Shown here: positions 8,484-18,179 of the stretch, piece by piece
Numbering within the stretch: position 1 is the stretch's first letter
Layout of the letters: each line of letters starts with the position of its first letter
Assembly: GCF_036322705.1 (NCBI RefSeq)
Contig: NZ_AP027270.1
Location: 1,365,501 to 1,429,500 of the forward strand
Length of the DNA stretch: 64,000 nucleotides
Source of the DNA: Maricaulis maris
GTDB lineage: Bacteria > Pseudomonadota > Alphaproteobacteria > Caulobacterales > Maricaulaceae
Direction of reading: 5' to 3'
Program-made: the position numbers and the translations under genes
The notes under the pieces: model-generated
The model's database searches: none
Told to the model about the DNA's origin: nothing
Seen by the model: the letters and a program-made list of their open reading frames with translations, nothing else

Positions 8484-9626
8484 TCAGCCAGTGGCGGCCG
8501 CGAGGGCGGCGCGGATATCGTCCAGCAGGTCGCCGGCATCTTCCAGCCCGACCGAGAGGCGGACCAGATTGTCCGGTGTCGGGCTTTCCGGGCCCTCGAT
8601 CGGTTTGCGGTGCTCGACCAGGCTTTCCACCCCACCCAGCGAGGTCGCCTGGATGAAGAGCCGGGTGCTCGCCGCAAACTTCGCCGCCGCCGGATAACCG
8701 CCGGCGATCCGAAGCGAGAGCATGCCGCCGAAACCATTGGTCATCTGTCCCGCCGCGATGTCGTGGCCGGGATGACCGGCTAGTCCCGGATAGAGGACCG
8801 CGTCAATTCCGGGCTCGCCCTGAAGCGCGTTGGCGATCGCCAGGGCACTCGCACTCTGGCGCTCGAAGCGAACCCAGAGCGTCCGCAGGCCACGCATCAG
8901 CAGCCAGGTCTCGAAGGCGCCCGGGACCGCACCGGTCTTGGAGTGGATCTCGCCGATCTCGGCCCAGCGCTCATCAACGGCCCGGGTCGCAAGGACCCCG
9001 GCCAGAACGTCGGAATGACCATTGAGATACTTGGTGGCGGAATGCATGACGATATCGGCGCCGAGCGCCAGCGCCTGGGTGGTGCAGGGCGGAGCGCAAG
9101 TCGAATCGATCCCCAGCGTCGCGCCAACGGCATGGGCGATATCTGCTGCCTTGGCGATGTCGACAATCGCCCAGGACGGGTTGGCCGGGCTCTCGATCCA
9201 GATCAGATCGGTCTCCGGTCGCGCCGCTGCGGTGAGGGCGTGAAGGTCACCGGGTTCGACCAGGTTGAGCGTGATCCGCTTCTTCGCCGCGGCCCGCTGC
9301 AGCAGGAGTTTCGCGCCGTAATACATTTCGGTCTGCGCGATGACATGACCGCCGGTCGGCACGCTCTCGACCACCGCCGCGATCGCCGCCATGCCGGAGG
9401 AAAACAGCTTGGCCTCCGGAGCGCCTTCCAGCATGGCGAGGACCCTGGCCGCCTGAAACTCCGTCGGCCCTCCCGGACGGCGATAATCGGTCTCGCCGAT
9501 CAGCTGATTATCCGAGCCACGGGCATAGGTTGTCGCTGGATGGATCGGCGGGATGACCGCCCCGGTCAGGCGGTCGATCTCATGCATGGCCTGGACGGTG
9601 AGGGTGGTGCGGGAGGCGTTAGTCAT
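8484..9626 (-). CDS. Cys/Met metabolism PLP-dependent enzyme (cystathionine gamma-synthase family)
   Basis: Fold-type I PLP enzyme of the trans-sulfuration family (380 residues, normal length). Lys199 in HSATKYLNG is the predicted Schiff-base lysine; SSGMAA and DSTCAPP are further family motifs. The exact reaction (gamma-synthase, beta- or gamma-lyase) cannot be settled; DSTCAPPCTTQALALG resembles cystathionine-type enzymes. Its ATG lies inside the 3' end of hemB (8-bp overlap), so it is translationally coupled to a heme gene. A second family member is at 51029-52186. Confidence 0.88.
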   Translation of the reverse strand: MTNASRTTLTVQAMHEIDRLTGAVIPPIHPATTYARGSDNQLIGETDYRRPGGPTEFQAARVLAMLEGAPEAKLFSSGMAAIAAVVESVPTGGHVIAQTEMYYGAKLLLQRAAAKKRITLNLVEPGDLHALTAAARPETDLIWIESPANPSWAIVDIAKAADIAHAVGATLGIDSTCAPPCTTQALALGADIVMHSATKYLNGHSDVLAGVLATRAVDERWAEIGEIHSKTGAVPGAFETWLLMRGLRTLWVRFERQSASALAIANALQGEPGIDAVLYPGLAGHPGHDIAAGQMTNGFGGMLSLRIAGGYPAAAKFAASTRLFIQATSLGGVESLVEHRKPIEGPESPTPDNLVRLSVGLEDAGDLLDDIRAALAAATG

Positions 9627-10599
9627 GCAGCGCTATCGCCGCCCGTTTCGCGAAATACGTGATGATCCCGGCTGCACCGGCCCGTTTGAACGCCAGCAGG
9701 CTTTCCATCATCACCCGCTCGCCATCAATCCAGCCATTGGCCGCGGCGGCCTCGATCATCGCGTACTCGCCGGAAACCTGGAAGGCATAGACCGGCACCG
9801 GGAAGGTGTCGGAGAGGGCGCGGACGATGTCGAGATAGGGCAGGCCCGGCTTGACCATCACCATGTCAGCCCCCTCGGCGATGTCGAGTTCGACCTCGCG
9901 CAGGCATTCATCGCGATTCGACGGGTCCATCTGGTAGGTCTGCTTGTCGCCCTTCAGCGCTGCCGCCGAGCCGATCGCCTCGCGATAGGGACCGTAAAAG
10001 CCCGAGGCGTATTTGGCGGCATAGGAGAGGATCATCGTGTCGTGATGGCCGGCAGATTCCAGCGCCTCACGAATGGCGCCGATGCGGCCATCCATCATGT
10101 CGGACGGCGCCACAACGTCGCAGCCGGCGGCGGCTTGCAGAAGCGCCTGCTCGATCAGACGCTCAACGGTCGCGTCATTGGCGATGCGGTCACCATCCAG
10201 CACACCGTCATGGCCGTGTGTGGTGAAGGGGTCGAGGGCGACATCGCAGATCACGCCCACATTCGGCGCGGCATCCTTGATGGTCCTGATGGCATTGGGC
10301 ACCAGCCCGTCGGGATTCAGGGCCTCGGAGCCGGTATCGTCTTTGCGGGCCGGATCGATATGCGGGAAGATCGCCATCGCCGGAATTCCCAGAGCCTGGG
10401 CCTCTTTCGCCGCCTTCGCCAGTGCGGAAAGCGACAGGCGTTCGACACCCGGCATCGCTGCGACGGGCTCGACCGGATCGGCGGTATCGGAGACCACGAC
10501 CGACCAGATCAGGTCATTCACCGACAGGGCATTTTCGCGCACCAGGCGGCGCGACCAGTCGGCCTGTCGGGTCCGGCGAAGGCGGGTGTTGGGATACAT
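9619..10599 (-). CDS. hemB: Delta-aminolevulinic acid dehydratase (porphobilinogen synthase)
   Basis: Condenses two 5-aminolevulinates to porphobilinogen in heme synthesis; cytosolic. From ATG at 10599 (preceded by AGAGG) the product is 326 residues, the usual size. The two active-site lysines are Lys196 ([11 protein letters not shown]) and Lys250 (MVKPGLPYL). The metal-site segment reads [12 protein letters not shown], with Asp where zinc enzymes have cysteines, so this is the magnesium-type enzyme common in alphaproteobacteria. It runs into the PLP enzyme by an 8-bp overlap. hemA lies 4 kb away. Confidence 0.97.
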   Translation of the reverse strand: MYPNTRLRRTRQADWSRRLVRENALSVNDLIWSVVVSDTADPVEPVAAMPGVERLSLSALAKAAKEAQALGIPAMAIFPHIDPARKDDTGSEALNPDGLVPNAIRTIKDAAPNVGVICDVALDPFTTHGHDGVLDGDRIANDATVERLIEQALLQAAAGCDVVAPSDMMDGRIGAIREALESAGHHDTMILSYAAKYASGFYGPYREAIGSAAALKGDKQTYQMDPSNRDECLREVELDIAEGADMVMVKPGLPYLDIVRALSDTFPVPVYAFQVSGEYAMIEAAAANGWIDGERVMMESLLAFKRAGAAGIITYFAKRAAIALHD

Positions 10600-10733
10600 G
10601 GCGGCCTCTGGTCTTTTGCGATTGCAATGACATATCAAACTTGCCGCCGCGGCAAACCCGCGTTACGGCTCCGGCCAAAGCCGTCGGACAAGATTTGTCC
10701 GTCAATCACACGATTAGCAACAGGAGTACTGCT

Positions 10734-11870
10734 GTGGATTTCGCTCTCACAGAAGATCAGGCCCTGATCCGCGACATGGCGAGAAAATTCGCCGATGACC
10801 GTTTGAAGCCGCACGCGGCCGAATGGGACGAAACCAAGCATTTCCCCGTCGAGGCCATGCGCGAAGCCGCCGAGCTCGGTTTTGCAGGCATTTACACGCG
10901 CGAGGATGTGGGCGGTTCCGCGCTGTCGCGGCTCGATGCTGCAATCATCTTTGAAGAATTGTCCCGTGGCTGCGTTGCCACGGCGGCCTTCCTGTCGATC
11001 CACAACATGTGCGCCTGGATGATCGACACATGGGGCAGCGAGGAACAGCGCCAGCGCTTCCTGCCGTCGATGATGACGATGGAAAAGATCGCCTCCTATT
11101 GCCTGACCGAGCCGGGCGCCGGCTCCGATGCCGCCAGCCTTCGCACCAAGGCGGTGCGCGATGGTGATCATTACGTCCTCAACGGTGCTAAGGCGTTTAT
11201 TTCGGGTGCCGGCACGTCGGACTATTACATTGTCATGTGCCGCACGGGCGGCGACGGCCCCAAGGGCATCTCCACCATCGTGGTCGAGAAGGACACGCCG
11301 GGCCTCTCCTTTGGCGCCAATGAGAAGAAGATGGGCTGGAATGCCCAGCCGACCCGCGTCGTCAATTTCGAGGATTGCCGCGTTCCCGCCACCAACCTGC
11401 TGGCGGAAGAGGGGATGGGCTTTACCCTGGCGATGAACGGTCTCAATGGCGGCCGCATCAATATCGGTGCCTGCTCGCTCGGTGGTGCCAGCGAAGCCTT
11501 CGACGTGGCCAAGGAGTATGTCGGAACGCGCAAGCAGTTCGGCCGCGAGATCGGCCAGTTCCAGGTTTCCCAGTTCAAGCTCGCCGACATGGCGACCGAG
11601 CTGGAGGCTTCGCGCCTGATGCTCTACCGCGCTGCCGCTGCGCTGGACGCCAAGGACCCGTCGGCGGCCAAGTATTGCGCCATGGCGAAGCGGTTCGCGA
11701 CGGATCAGTGCTTCGATATCGCCAACCAGGCGCTGCAGCTGCATGGTGGCTACGGCTATCTGAAGGATTACCCGCTCGAGCGCATCGTCCGCGATCTCCG
11801 CGTCCACCAGATCCTGGAAGGCACGAATGAGATCATGCGCGTGATCATTGCGAAGGATGTGATGAGGTAG
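10734..11870 (+). CDS. Acyl-CoA dehydrogenase, probably isobutyryl-CoA dehydrogenase
   Basis: FAD-dependent dehydrogenase taking isobutyryl-CoA to methacrylyl-CoA in valine breakdown. The GTG start at 10734 has AGGAG seven bases upstream and gives 378 residues. Visible motifs are [34 protein letters not shown] and [10 protein letters not shown], where Glu362 is the catalytic base. The specificity is inferred from the next two genes, which encode the following valine-pathway enzymes. Confidence 0.92.
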   Translation: MDFALTEDQALIRDMARKFADDRLKPHAAEWDETKHFPVEAMREAAELGFAGIYTREDVGGSALSRLDAAIIFEELSRGCVATAAFLSIHNMCAWMIDTWGSEEQRQRFLPSMMTMEKIASYCLTEPGAGSDAASLRTKAVRDGDHYVLNGAKAFISGAGTSDYYIVMCRTGGDGPKGISTIVVEKDTPGLSFGANEKKMGWNAQPTRVVNFEDCRVPATNLLAEEGMGFTLAMNGLNGGRINIGACSLGGASEAFDVAKEYVGTRKQFGREIGQFQVSQFKLADMATELEASRLMLYRAAAALDAKDPSAAKYCAMAKRFATDQCFDIANQALQLHGGYGYLKDYPLERIVRDLRVHQILEGTNEIMRVIIAKDVMR

Positions 11871-11924
11871 GAGCGCTCTGGGCTTTATCCAATCACAAAC
11901 ACGACGAGGACATCAGGAATCCAC

Positions 11925-12980
11925 ATGACTGACGAACCCGAAATCATCGCCCGCAAGACCGGCCAGGTTGGCCGCATCACGCTCAATCGTCCCAAGGCGC
12001 TGAATGCGCTGACCCATGGCATGTGCCTGTCGATGATCGAGGCGCTGGAGGCTTGGCGCGAGGATGACGGCGTGCAGGCCATTGTGGTCGACGGGGCCGG
12101 GGAGAAGGGCTTCTGTGCCGGCGGGGATATCCTCAAACTGCATGACAGCGGCAAGGCCGGTGATGATCAGGCCTGGCTGTTCTGGCGTGACGAATATCGC
12201 CTCAACACGCTGATCCACCACTATCCCAAACCCTATGTCGCGCTGATCGACGGCATCACCATGGGCGGCGGTGTCGGGGTCTCCGTGCACGGCTCGCACC
12301 GGGTGGCCGGCGACCGGACGATGTTCGCTATGCCGGAGACCGGGATCGGCTTTCACCCGGATGTCGGCGGCGCCTATTTCCTGCCGCGCCTTGCCGGCGA
12401 GATCGGCACCTGGATGGGGCTGACCGGCGCCCGTCTGAAAGCGCCCGACTGTGTCGCATCCGGGCTGGCCACGCATTACTGCCCGTCCGGTCAGTACGAA
12501 GCGCTCATCGCGGCACTGGAGACGGCGGATCTGACTGGCGAGGACGCGCTGGAAGTCCTGCTGGAGGAATTCTCCGGCGATCCGGGTGACAGCGACCTCT
12601 CTGTGACCCGAGGCCTGATCGATGCCGCCTTTGCCGGTGACAGTGTCGAGGCCATTCTCGATCGGATCGCGGCAGCGGGAGACGACTGGTCGGCCAAGCA
12701 GGCCAGTATTCTCGCCAGCAAGTCACCGACGGCGTTGAAGCTCACCTTGGCTTGCCTGCGCAAGGGCGCTGACCTCTCCTTCGAGGACGTGATGCGCCAG
12801 GACTTGCGGGTTTCGAGCTGGTGCCTCACCGGCAAGGATTTCTACGAAGGCGTGCGGGCTGTGATCATCGACAAGGACCACTCGCCGAAATGGTCACCTG
12901 TCGCGGCTGACAGCGATATCGCCAAGGCGTTTGCGCCTCTCGACGAGGCCCATGAGATGAGCTTTCTCGACGACGCTTGA
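11925..12980 (+). CDS. 3-hydroxyisobutyryl-CoA hydrolase (enoyl-CoA hydratase superfamily)
   Basis: Crotonase-fold thioesterase that releases 3-hydroxyisobutyrate from its CoA ester in valine catabolism. The 351-residue length is that of the hydrolase rather than a hydratase (about 260). Motifs: GEKGFCAGGDI for the oxyanion hole, DGITMGGGVGVSVHG, and PETGIGFHPDVGG with the family's catalytic Glu/Asp; a C-terminal SWCLTGKDFYEGVRAV is typical. It sits between the acyl-CoA dehydrogenase (54 bp gap) and mmsB (67 bp gap) on the same strand. Confidence 0.92.
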   Translation: MTDEPEIIARKTGQVGRITLNRPKALNALTHGMCLSMIEALEAWREDDGVQAIVVDGAGEKGFCAGGDILKLHDSGKAGDDQAWLFWRDEYRLNTLIHHYPKPYVALIDGITMGGGVGVSVHGSHRVAGDRTMFAMPETGIGFHPDVGGAYFLPRLAGEIGTWMGLTGARLKAPDCVASGLATHYCPSGQYEALIAALETADLTGEDALEVLLEEFSGDPGDSDLSVTRGLIDAAFAGDSVEAILDRIAAAGDDWSAKQASILASKSPTALKLTLACLRKGADLSFEDVMRQDLRVSSWCLTGKDFYEGVRAVIIDKDHSPKWSPVAADSDIAKAFAPLDEAHEMSFLDDA

Positions 12981-13047
12981 CGGACAGCTCACACAGACCA
13001 CCAACAAGACGCCACAAAGACCACCACTATCAACGGGGAGAAACACC

Positions 13048-13941
13048 ATGGCCCGCATCGCTTTCATCGGACTGGGAAATATGGGCTCCGGCATGGCCGC
13101 CAACCTGATCAAGGGCGGTCATGAGGTGCATGCCTTTGATTTGAGCGCCGACGCTGTCGCTCATGCGGTGGAGCAGGGCGCGGTCGCTGCTGCCTCGGCG
13201 GAAGACGCGGTCACCGGCGCTGACGCCGTTGTTACGATGCTGCCGGCTGGCAAGCATGTGCGGGCCGTCTACGAAGGACAGATTTTCGGCGCTGCGGCGC
13301 CCGGCACGCTGTTCCTCGATTGCTCGACGATTGATGTCGACAGCGCCCGTCATGTTGGCGGTCTTGCTGTCCAGAGGGGCTTTCGCTTCGTTGATGCGCC
13401 GGTTTCCGGTGGGGTCGCTGCGGCGTCCGGCGGAACGCTGACCTTCATGGTTGGCGGGTCGGAAGACGATTTCGCGGCGGCCGAGCCGATCCTTGACGCC
13501 ATGGGCAAGGCGGTGATCCGCGCCGGTGATGTCGGCGCCGGGCAGGCCGCGAAAATCTGCAACAACATGCTGCTGGCGATCACCATGATCGGGACCTGCG
13601 AGGCCTTCGCCCTGGCCGAAAAGCTTGGCCTCGATGCGCAGAACTTCTTTGAGATCGCCTCGAAGGCATCCGGCCAGTCCTGGTCGATGACGTCCTATTG
13701 TCCGGTGCCGGGTCCGGTCCCGACGACGCCAGCCAATAATGGCTACAAGCCGGGTTTTGCGACGGCGATGATGCTGAAGGATCTCAAGCTGGCGCAGGAC
13801 GCGGCCCAGACCGCCGGTGCGACCACGCCGCTGGGCGCACAGGCCGAGGCGCTGTACGCCATGTTCGACAATCTCGGCGGCGGTCCGTCCGACTTTTCCG
13901 GTATCTACAAGCTTCTCGACGGAAGCTGGGAACGCCGGTGA
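13048..13941 (+). CDS. mmsB: 3-hydroxyisobutyrate dehydrogenase
   Basis: NAD-dependent oxidation of 3-hydroxyisobutyrate to methylmalonate semialdehyde. The 297-residue protein has AFIGLGNMGSGMA at its N-terminus, DAPVSGGVAAASGGTL for substrate binding, and Lys169 in GQAAKICNNM as catalytic residue. It also has the C-terminal GYKPGFATAMMLKDLKLAQD typical of true HIBADH enzymes, unlike the paralogue at 5703-6581. GGGGAG precedes the ATG. It is the last gene of the valine cluster; no methylmalonate semialdehyde dehydrogenase (mmsA) is in the window. Confidence 0.93.
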   Translation: MARIAFIGLGNMGSGMAANLIKGGHEVHAFDLSADAVAHAVEQGAVAAASAEDAVTGADAVVTMLPAGKHVRAVYEGQIFGAAAPGTLFLDCSTIDVDSARHVGGLAVQRGFRFVDAPVSGGVAAASGGTLTFMVGGSEDDFAAAEPILDAMGKAVIRAGDVGAGQAAKICNNMLLAITMIGTCEAFALAEKLGLDAQNFFEIASKASGQSWSMTSYCPVPGPVPTTPANNGYKPGFATAMMLKDLKLAQDAAQTAGATTPLGAQAEALYAMFDNLGGGPSDFSGIYKLLDGSWERR

Positions 13942-14045
13942 TTCCAATTTGACGTCGCCTGTTAAGGGGATTTTTGGGCTTTCTCGCTAGCATCCGCTCT
14001 GTAAGTCAAAAAAACGATCATTAAAGATTGGGTGGAGTGTGTGTG

Positions 14046-14537
14046 ATGGCGATGGCAGAAAGCGTGGCACCGGAAGCGGTGCCGAGTTCCGATTATCTTG
14101 AGCTTCTTCAACTGGTGGAACGTCTTCACCGGCAATTGCTTGATGTGGTCAAGGATGAGCTCGACCGTGAGGGTCTGGACGACCTCAACAGTGTCCAGGC
14201 GCTGCTCCTGTTCAATATCGGCGACCAGGAACTGACGGCCGGCGAGTTGCGGACTCGCGGCCACTATCTCGGCTCCAACGTCTCCTACAATCTCAAAAAG
14301 CTTGTCGATGCCGGTTATATCCGCCACGAGCGCTCAGCGGTCGATCGGCGCTCCGTGCGGGTCAGCCTGACGGAGAGCGGTCATGCCGTGTGCGCTCATC
14401 TCAACAAGCTGTTTGACCGGCAGGGCAGCTCCCTGAACCCGGTTGGCGGCGTCGATGTCGACCAGCTTCCCGGCATCAATACGGCGCTGGCACGGATCGA
14501 ACGCTTCTGGGCCGATCATATCCGTTTCCGGATGTAG
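14046..14537 (+). CDS. ldtR: MarR family regulator, LdtR type
   Basis: Winged-helix regulator of 163 residues. ELLQLVERLHRQLLDVVKDE, LTAGELRTRGHYLGSNVSYN and VDRRSVRVSLT match the LdtR group of alphaproteobacteria, known to control an L,D-transpeptidase and stress tolerance; the targets here are unknown. I chose ATG 14046, nine bases after GTGGAG; TTG at 14028 and GTG at 14043 are alternatives. It precedes hemA by 133 bp on the same strand. Confidence 0.85.
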   Translation: MAMAESVAPEAVPSSDYLELLQLVERLHRQLLDVVKDELDREGLDDLNSVQALLLFNIGDQELTAGELRTRGHYLGSNVSYNLKKLVDAGYIRHERSAVDRRSVRVSLTESGHAVCAHLNKLFDRQGSSLNPVGGVDVDQLPGINTALARIERFWADHIRFRM

Positions 14538-14583
14538 GGCTGTGTTTTCTTGAACTGAGTGTAATCCGTTGGGTGCGGCGCTT

Positions 14584-14600
14584 CGTCCATTATACGGACG
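14584..14600. promoter_or_regulatory. 17-bp inverted repeat upstream of hemA
   Basis: CGTCC-ATTATAC-GGACG lies 71 bp before the hemA start, with a TTGACG at 14605-14610 just downstream that could be a -35 element. This could be an operator for hemA, but it does not match the FNR or ICE-box motifs I know, and short symmetric sequences occur by chance. Confidence 0.3.
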
Positions 14601-14670
14601 AGTGTTGACGCGCTATATGTCGACTCATCGTCAGATCGGCATGTATAGATCGTCTCGAAAGGCCCGCCCC

Positions 14671-15894
14671 ATGGATTACCAAGCAGCGTTTCAGGATGCC
14701 GTCCGCCGCGTGAAAGCGGAAGGGCGATATCGCGTCTTTGCCGACCTTCTTCGTCGCAAGGGTGAGTTCCCGGTTGCGCGCTGGCGCGCCGAGGACGGCA
14801 AGGTCCGCGATGTGACCGTCTGGTGTTCCAACGACTATCTCGGCATGGGGCAGGTCCCGTGCGTCGTCGAGTCGATGAAAAAGGCGATCGACGACGTGGG
14901 TTCCGGTGCCGGTGGCACGCGCAATATCTCGGGCACGACCCATTATCACGTCGAGCTCGAGCGCTCGCTCGCTGACCTTCACCAGAAGGACGCCGCGCTG
15001 CTCTTCACGTCCGGCTATATCGCCAATGAGGCGACGCTGGCGACGCTCGGCAAGATCCTGCCGGGCCTGGTCATGTTTTCCGACGAGCTCAACCATGCCT
15101 CCATGATTGAAGGCGTGAAGGGGGCCCGCTGCGAGAAGCGGATCTGGCGCCACAATGATGTTGAGCACCTCGAAGAGCTGCTGGCCGCGGCGCCGAAAGA
15201 CGCACCCAAGGTTATCGCGTTCGAGTCTGTCTACTCCATGGACGGGGATATCGGGCCGCTTGAAGCCGTATGTGATCTCGCCGAGAAGTATGGCGCACTG
15301 ACCTATCTCGATGAGGTCCATGCGGTCGGGCTTTACGGCCTGCGGGGCGCGGGCATTGCCGAACGTGAAGGCCTCATGGACCGGATCGACATCATCGAGG
15401 GCACGCTCGGCAAGGCCTTTGGCGTGATGGGTGGTTATATTGCGGCCGATGGCGCGATCATCGATGCCATTCGTTCGCTGGCACCGGGTTTCATTTTCAC
15501 GACCGCACTGCCGCCGGCCCTGGCTGCCGGCGCGCGCGCCAGTGTCGAGTATCTCAAGGCCGCGCATCACCTGCGCGAAAAGCACCAGGAACGGGCGGCG
15601 ACGCTCAAGGCCAAGCTGGCGGATGCCGGTTTCCCGGTCATGCCGTCCGAGACCCACATCGTTCCGGTCAAGGTCGGTGATCCGGTCCTTTGTAAACGCA
15701 TTTCGGACATGCTTCTGGAAGATCACGGGATTTACGTCCAGCCGATCAATTATCCGACGGTACCGCGCGGCACGGAGCGCCTCCGGATCACGCCGACCCC
15801 CCTGCACACCGACGTGATGTTTGACCAACTCGCCGAGGCGCTGGATGATGTCTGGGAACGGGCGAGTGAGCAGACCGGGGTGGCCCGGGCCTGA
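14671..15894 (+). CDS. hemA: 5-aminolevulinate synthase
   Basis: PLP enzyme joining glycine and succinyl-CoA, the C4 route to heme that marks alphaproteobacteria. From ATG at 14671 (AAAGG upstream; the longer frame has unlikely N-terminal sequence) it is 407 residues, the normal size. Motifs: [40 protein letters not shown], and EGTLGKAFG with Lys248 as Schiff-base lysine. Together with hemB at 9619-10599 it gives the first two committed heme steps in this window. Confidence 0.97.
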   Translation: MDYQAAFQDAVRRVKAEGRYRVFADLLRRKGEFPVARWRAEDGKVRDVTVWCSNDYLGMGQVPCVVESMKKAIDDVGSGAGGTRNISGTTHYHVELERSLADLHQKDAALLFTSGYIANEATLATLGKILPGLVMFSDELNHASMIEGVKGARCEKRIWRHNDVEHLEELLAAAPKDAPKVIAFESVYSMDGDIGPLEAVCDLAEKYGALTYLDEVHAVGLYGLRGAGIAEREGLMDRIDIIEGTLGKAFGVMGGYIAADGAIIDAIRSLAPGFIFTTALPPALAAGARASVEYLKAAHHLREKHQERAATLKAKLADAGFPVMPSETHIVPVKVGDPVLCKRISDMLLEDHGIYVQPINYPTVPRGTERLRITPTPLHTDVMFDQLAEALDDVWERASEQTGVARA

Positions 15895-15924
15895 CCTGCG
15901 GCGCCCTGATGCCGAGGTAGCCCG

Positions 15925-16152
15925 ATGTCCGGCGAAATTTTCGTCGAAATCCAGAGAGTTGGAAACGCCCTGCGCGTCGCTGCCATTGACGGGGTGACGG
16001 CAGAGGAGGTCGTGTTCCAAGTCCCCGCCAACACGTCGCGCTCAAGCATTGATGACTTGGCGCGCGCCAAGCTCGCATGGAAGCAGAAACGTGCCGCCTC
16101 CAACGAGAAACGGCCGGACACAGGGCCCGGCCGTCGCGGTATTCAGGTCTAG
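15925..16152 (+). CDS. Small conserved alphaproteobacterial protein (DUF6898-like)
   Basis: 75-residue protein with no catalytic motif. The sequence MSGEIFVEIQRVGNALRVAAIDG, a middle VVFQVPAN, and DLARAKLAWKQKR resemble, from memory, the small DUF6898-type proteins found near hemA in alphaproteobacteria; I cannot confirm this. It starts 31 bp after hemA and may be co-transcribed. The last 18 residues are basic and low-complexity. It converges with mucR. Confidence 0.65.
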   Translation: MSGEIFVEIQRVGNALRVAAIDGVTAEEVVFQVPANTSRSSIDDLARAKLAWKQKRAASNEKRPDTGPGRRGIQV

Positions 16153-16169
16153 CCGGAGCCCGGCCGGCC

Positions 16170-16592
16170 TTAGCCGTCCTTCTTGCCGCGGCCGAGACCG
16201 ATATCCTTGGCAAACTGCGAGCGCTTGCGGGAATAGGCCGGAGCCACCATCGGATAATCCGACGGCAGGTTCCATTTGCGGCGGTAGTCGTCAGGCGACA
16301 TGTTGTATTGCGAGCGCAGATAACGCTTCAGCATCTTCAGCTTCTTGCCGTCTTCTAGGCAAACGATGTAGTCGTCGGCGACCGATTTGGACACAGCGAC
16401 CGCCGGCTTCGTCTTCGGCTCCGGTTTCACTTCCGATTCCGTGACTTCCTTCATCGTCGCATGAACTGATCTGATCAGATCAGGGACATTATCGGCCGGC
16501 ACGGAGTTGTGCGAGAGGTAGGAGGCGACAACGTCAGTCGTCATTCGCAGCAATTCTTCTTTGTCGATCTCGGGGTAAATGTCATCGGCCAT
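16170..16592 (-). CDS. mucR: Ros/MucR family transcriptional regulator, zinc ligands mostly absent
   Basis: DNA-binding regulator of 140 residues. The N-terminal half is the oligomerisation region, then a variable acidic/proline linker (about 50-68). The zinc-finger-like domain (about 73-125) includes VCLEDGKKLKMLKRYL and the DNA-contacting SDYPMVAPAY. In Agrobacterium Ros the ligands are C-x2-C and two His. Here only the first Cys is kept: the second is Asp and both His positions are Tyr or Gln. This matches the zinc-lacking Ros homologues described in Mesorhizobium. Family members control cell cycle, motility and exopolysaccharide genes. The AT-rich upstream region suits H-NS-like autoregulation. 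Confidence 0.92.
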   Translation of the reverse strand: MADDIYPEIDKEELLRMTTDVVASYLSHNSVPADNVPDLIRSVHATMKEVTESEVKPEPKTKPAVAVSKSVADDYIVCLEDGKKLKMLKRYLRSQYNMSPDDYRRKWNLPSDYPMVAPAYSRKRSQFAKDIGLGRGKKDG

Positions 16593-16862
16593 GAGGCGAG
16601 CCTTTCCGTAAAACGCTGACTTCCTGTCGTCACAAATGGTGACTGCATTGATTATTTCAATGGTGGATCGATATTATGAGTTGATATTCAGTTCAAGTCT
16701 GGAATGTTGAATATATTTCGCGATCGGCAGCGCAGTCAGAGTTCCCGTAATAAACCTTGTAATAAGCCAGACCGCGGCGTCACCTGCAGAGGTGCCAATT
16801 GTCGGCTTGCCCCGGTCGGAGCAGCGCCTTATCAAACGGGTCGCAATACATGAGGATGTGGG
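16593..16862. promoter_or_regulatory. Divergent mucR / glyA intergenic region, AT-rich
   Basis: 270 bp between the two divergent starts. The part from about 16640 to 16720 is clearly richer in A/T than the rest of the window and has T-runs and TGATATTC/TGAATATA-like sequences, the kind of DNA MucR proteins bind. I saw no convincing -35/-10 pair, no CtrA box, and no riboswitch-like fold. Confidence 0.4.
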
Positions 16863-18170
16863 ATGCCTGACAGCCAAACCGAAACCGGCAACGAACGCGC
16901 GTTTTTCACGCGCTCGATCGTCGACAGTGATCGCGAAGTGGCACACGCCATTCACGAGGAAATCCAGCGTCAACAGAGCCAGATCGAGCTCATTGCGTCG
17001 GAAAACATCGTGTCGCGGGCTGTCCTTGAGGCGCAAGGCTCACCGCTCACCAACAAGTATGCCGAGGGTTATCCCGGTCGCCGCTATTATGGCGGCTGCG
17101 AGCATGTCGATGTCGTGGAGACCCTCGCCATCGAACGGGCCAAGGCCTTGTTTGGCGCGGCCTATGCCAACGTCCAGCCGAATTCCGGAAGCCAGGCCAA
17201 CCAGGGTGTCTTTCTGGCGCTTTTGAAGCCGGGTGACACGATTCTCGGCATGTCCCTCGATGCGGGGGGACACCTGACCCATGGTGCACGGCCGAACATG
17301 TCCGGCAAGTGGTTCAAGGCTGAAAGCTATGGCGTGCGCGAGAGCGATGCCCGGATCGACTATGATGTCGTTCGCGCCAAGGCTCATGAAGTCCGTCCGC
17401 AATTGATCATCGCCGGTGGTTCCGCCTATCCGCGTGAAATCGATTTCGCCGAGTTCCGCAAGATTGCCGATGAAGTGGGAGCCTATCTGCTGGTCGACAT
17501 GGCCCATGTAGCCGGGCTGGTTGCCGGTGGCGTCTACCCGAGTCCGGTGCCGCACGCCCATGTCTGCACCACGACCACGCACAAGACGCTGCGAGGTCCC
17601 CGCGGCGGCATGATCCTGTCCAACGACATCGAACTCGGCAAGAAGTTCAATTCGGCGATCTTCCCCGGCCTGCAAGGTGGCCCGCTGATGCATGTCATCG
17701 CCGGCAAGGCCGTCGCCTTCGGTGAAGCCCTCCGGCCTGAGTTCAAGGATTACGTCAAACAGGTCGTCATCAACTGCCAGGCCATGTCCAAGGCGATCAC
17801 GGATGGCGGCTATGCCATTGTTTCCGGTGGCACAGACAGTCACCTCGCTCTCGTCGATCTGCGACCCAAAGGCCTGAAGGGCAATGTGGCCGAGGAAGCG
17901 CTGGAGCGCGCCTATATCACCTGCAACAAGAATGGCGTGCCGTTTGATCCCGAAAAGCCGACCGTTACGTCCGGTCTCCGGGTCGGCTCGCCGGCCGCCA
18001 CCACGCGCGGGTTCGGCGAGGCCGAGTTCACGCTGGTCGGTGAACTGATGGTCAAGGTGCTCGACTCGCTGGTCGATCATCCCGAGGGCAATGCCGAGGT
18101 CGAAGCCGAGGTCCGCGAGACGGTGAAGGCGCTAACCGCGCGCTTCCCCATCTATCCCGAACTGGCCTAA
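16863..18170 (+). CDS. glyA: Serine hydroxymethyltransferase
   Basis: PLP enzyme interconverting serine and glycine with tetrahydrofolate, the main source of one-carbon units. 435 residues. Visible: [39 protein letters not shown], and [14 protein letters not shown] with Lys241 as the PLP lysine. It is the first gene of a long same-strand run: nrdR begins 9 bp after its stop, followed by the riboflavin genes. Confidence 0.97.
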   Translation: MPDSQTETGNERAFFTRSIVDSDREVAHAIHEEIQRQQSQIELIASENIVSRAVLEAQGSPLTNKYAEGYPGRRYYGGCEHVDVVETLAIERAKALFGAAYANVQPNSGSQANQGVFLALLKPGDTILGMSLDAGGHLTHGARPNMSGKWFKAESYGVRESDARIDYDVVRAKAHEVRPQLIIAGGSAYPREIDFAEFRKIADEVGAYLLVDMAHVAGLVAGGVYPSPVPHAHVCTTTTHKTLRGPRGGMILSNDIELGKKFNSAIFPGLQGGPLMHVIAGKAVAFGEALRPEFKDYVKQVVINCQAMSKAITDGGYAIVSGGTDSHLALVDLRPKGLKGNVAEEALERAYITCNKNGVPFDPEKPTVTSGLRVGSPAATTRGFGEAEFTLVGELMVKVLDSLVDHPEGNAEVEAEVRETVKALTARFPIYPELA

Positions 18171-18179
18171 GATACCGGC

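Noticed and set aside
16593-18179. FMN riboswitch before the riboflavin genes
   Set aside because: The rib genes follow nrdR with a 4-bp overlap and no RFN-like conserved core is seen upstream of glyA.
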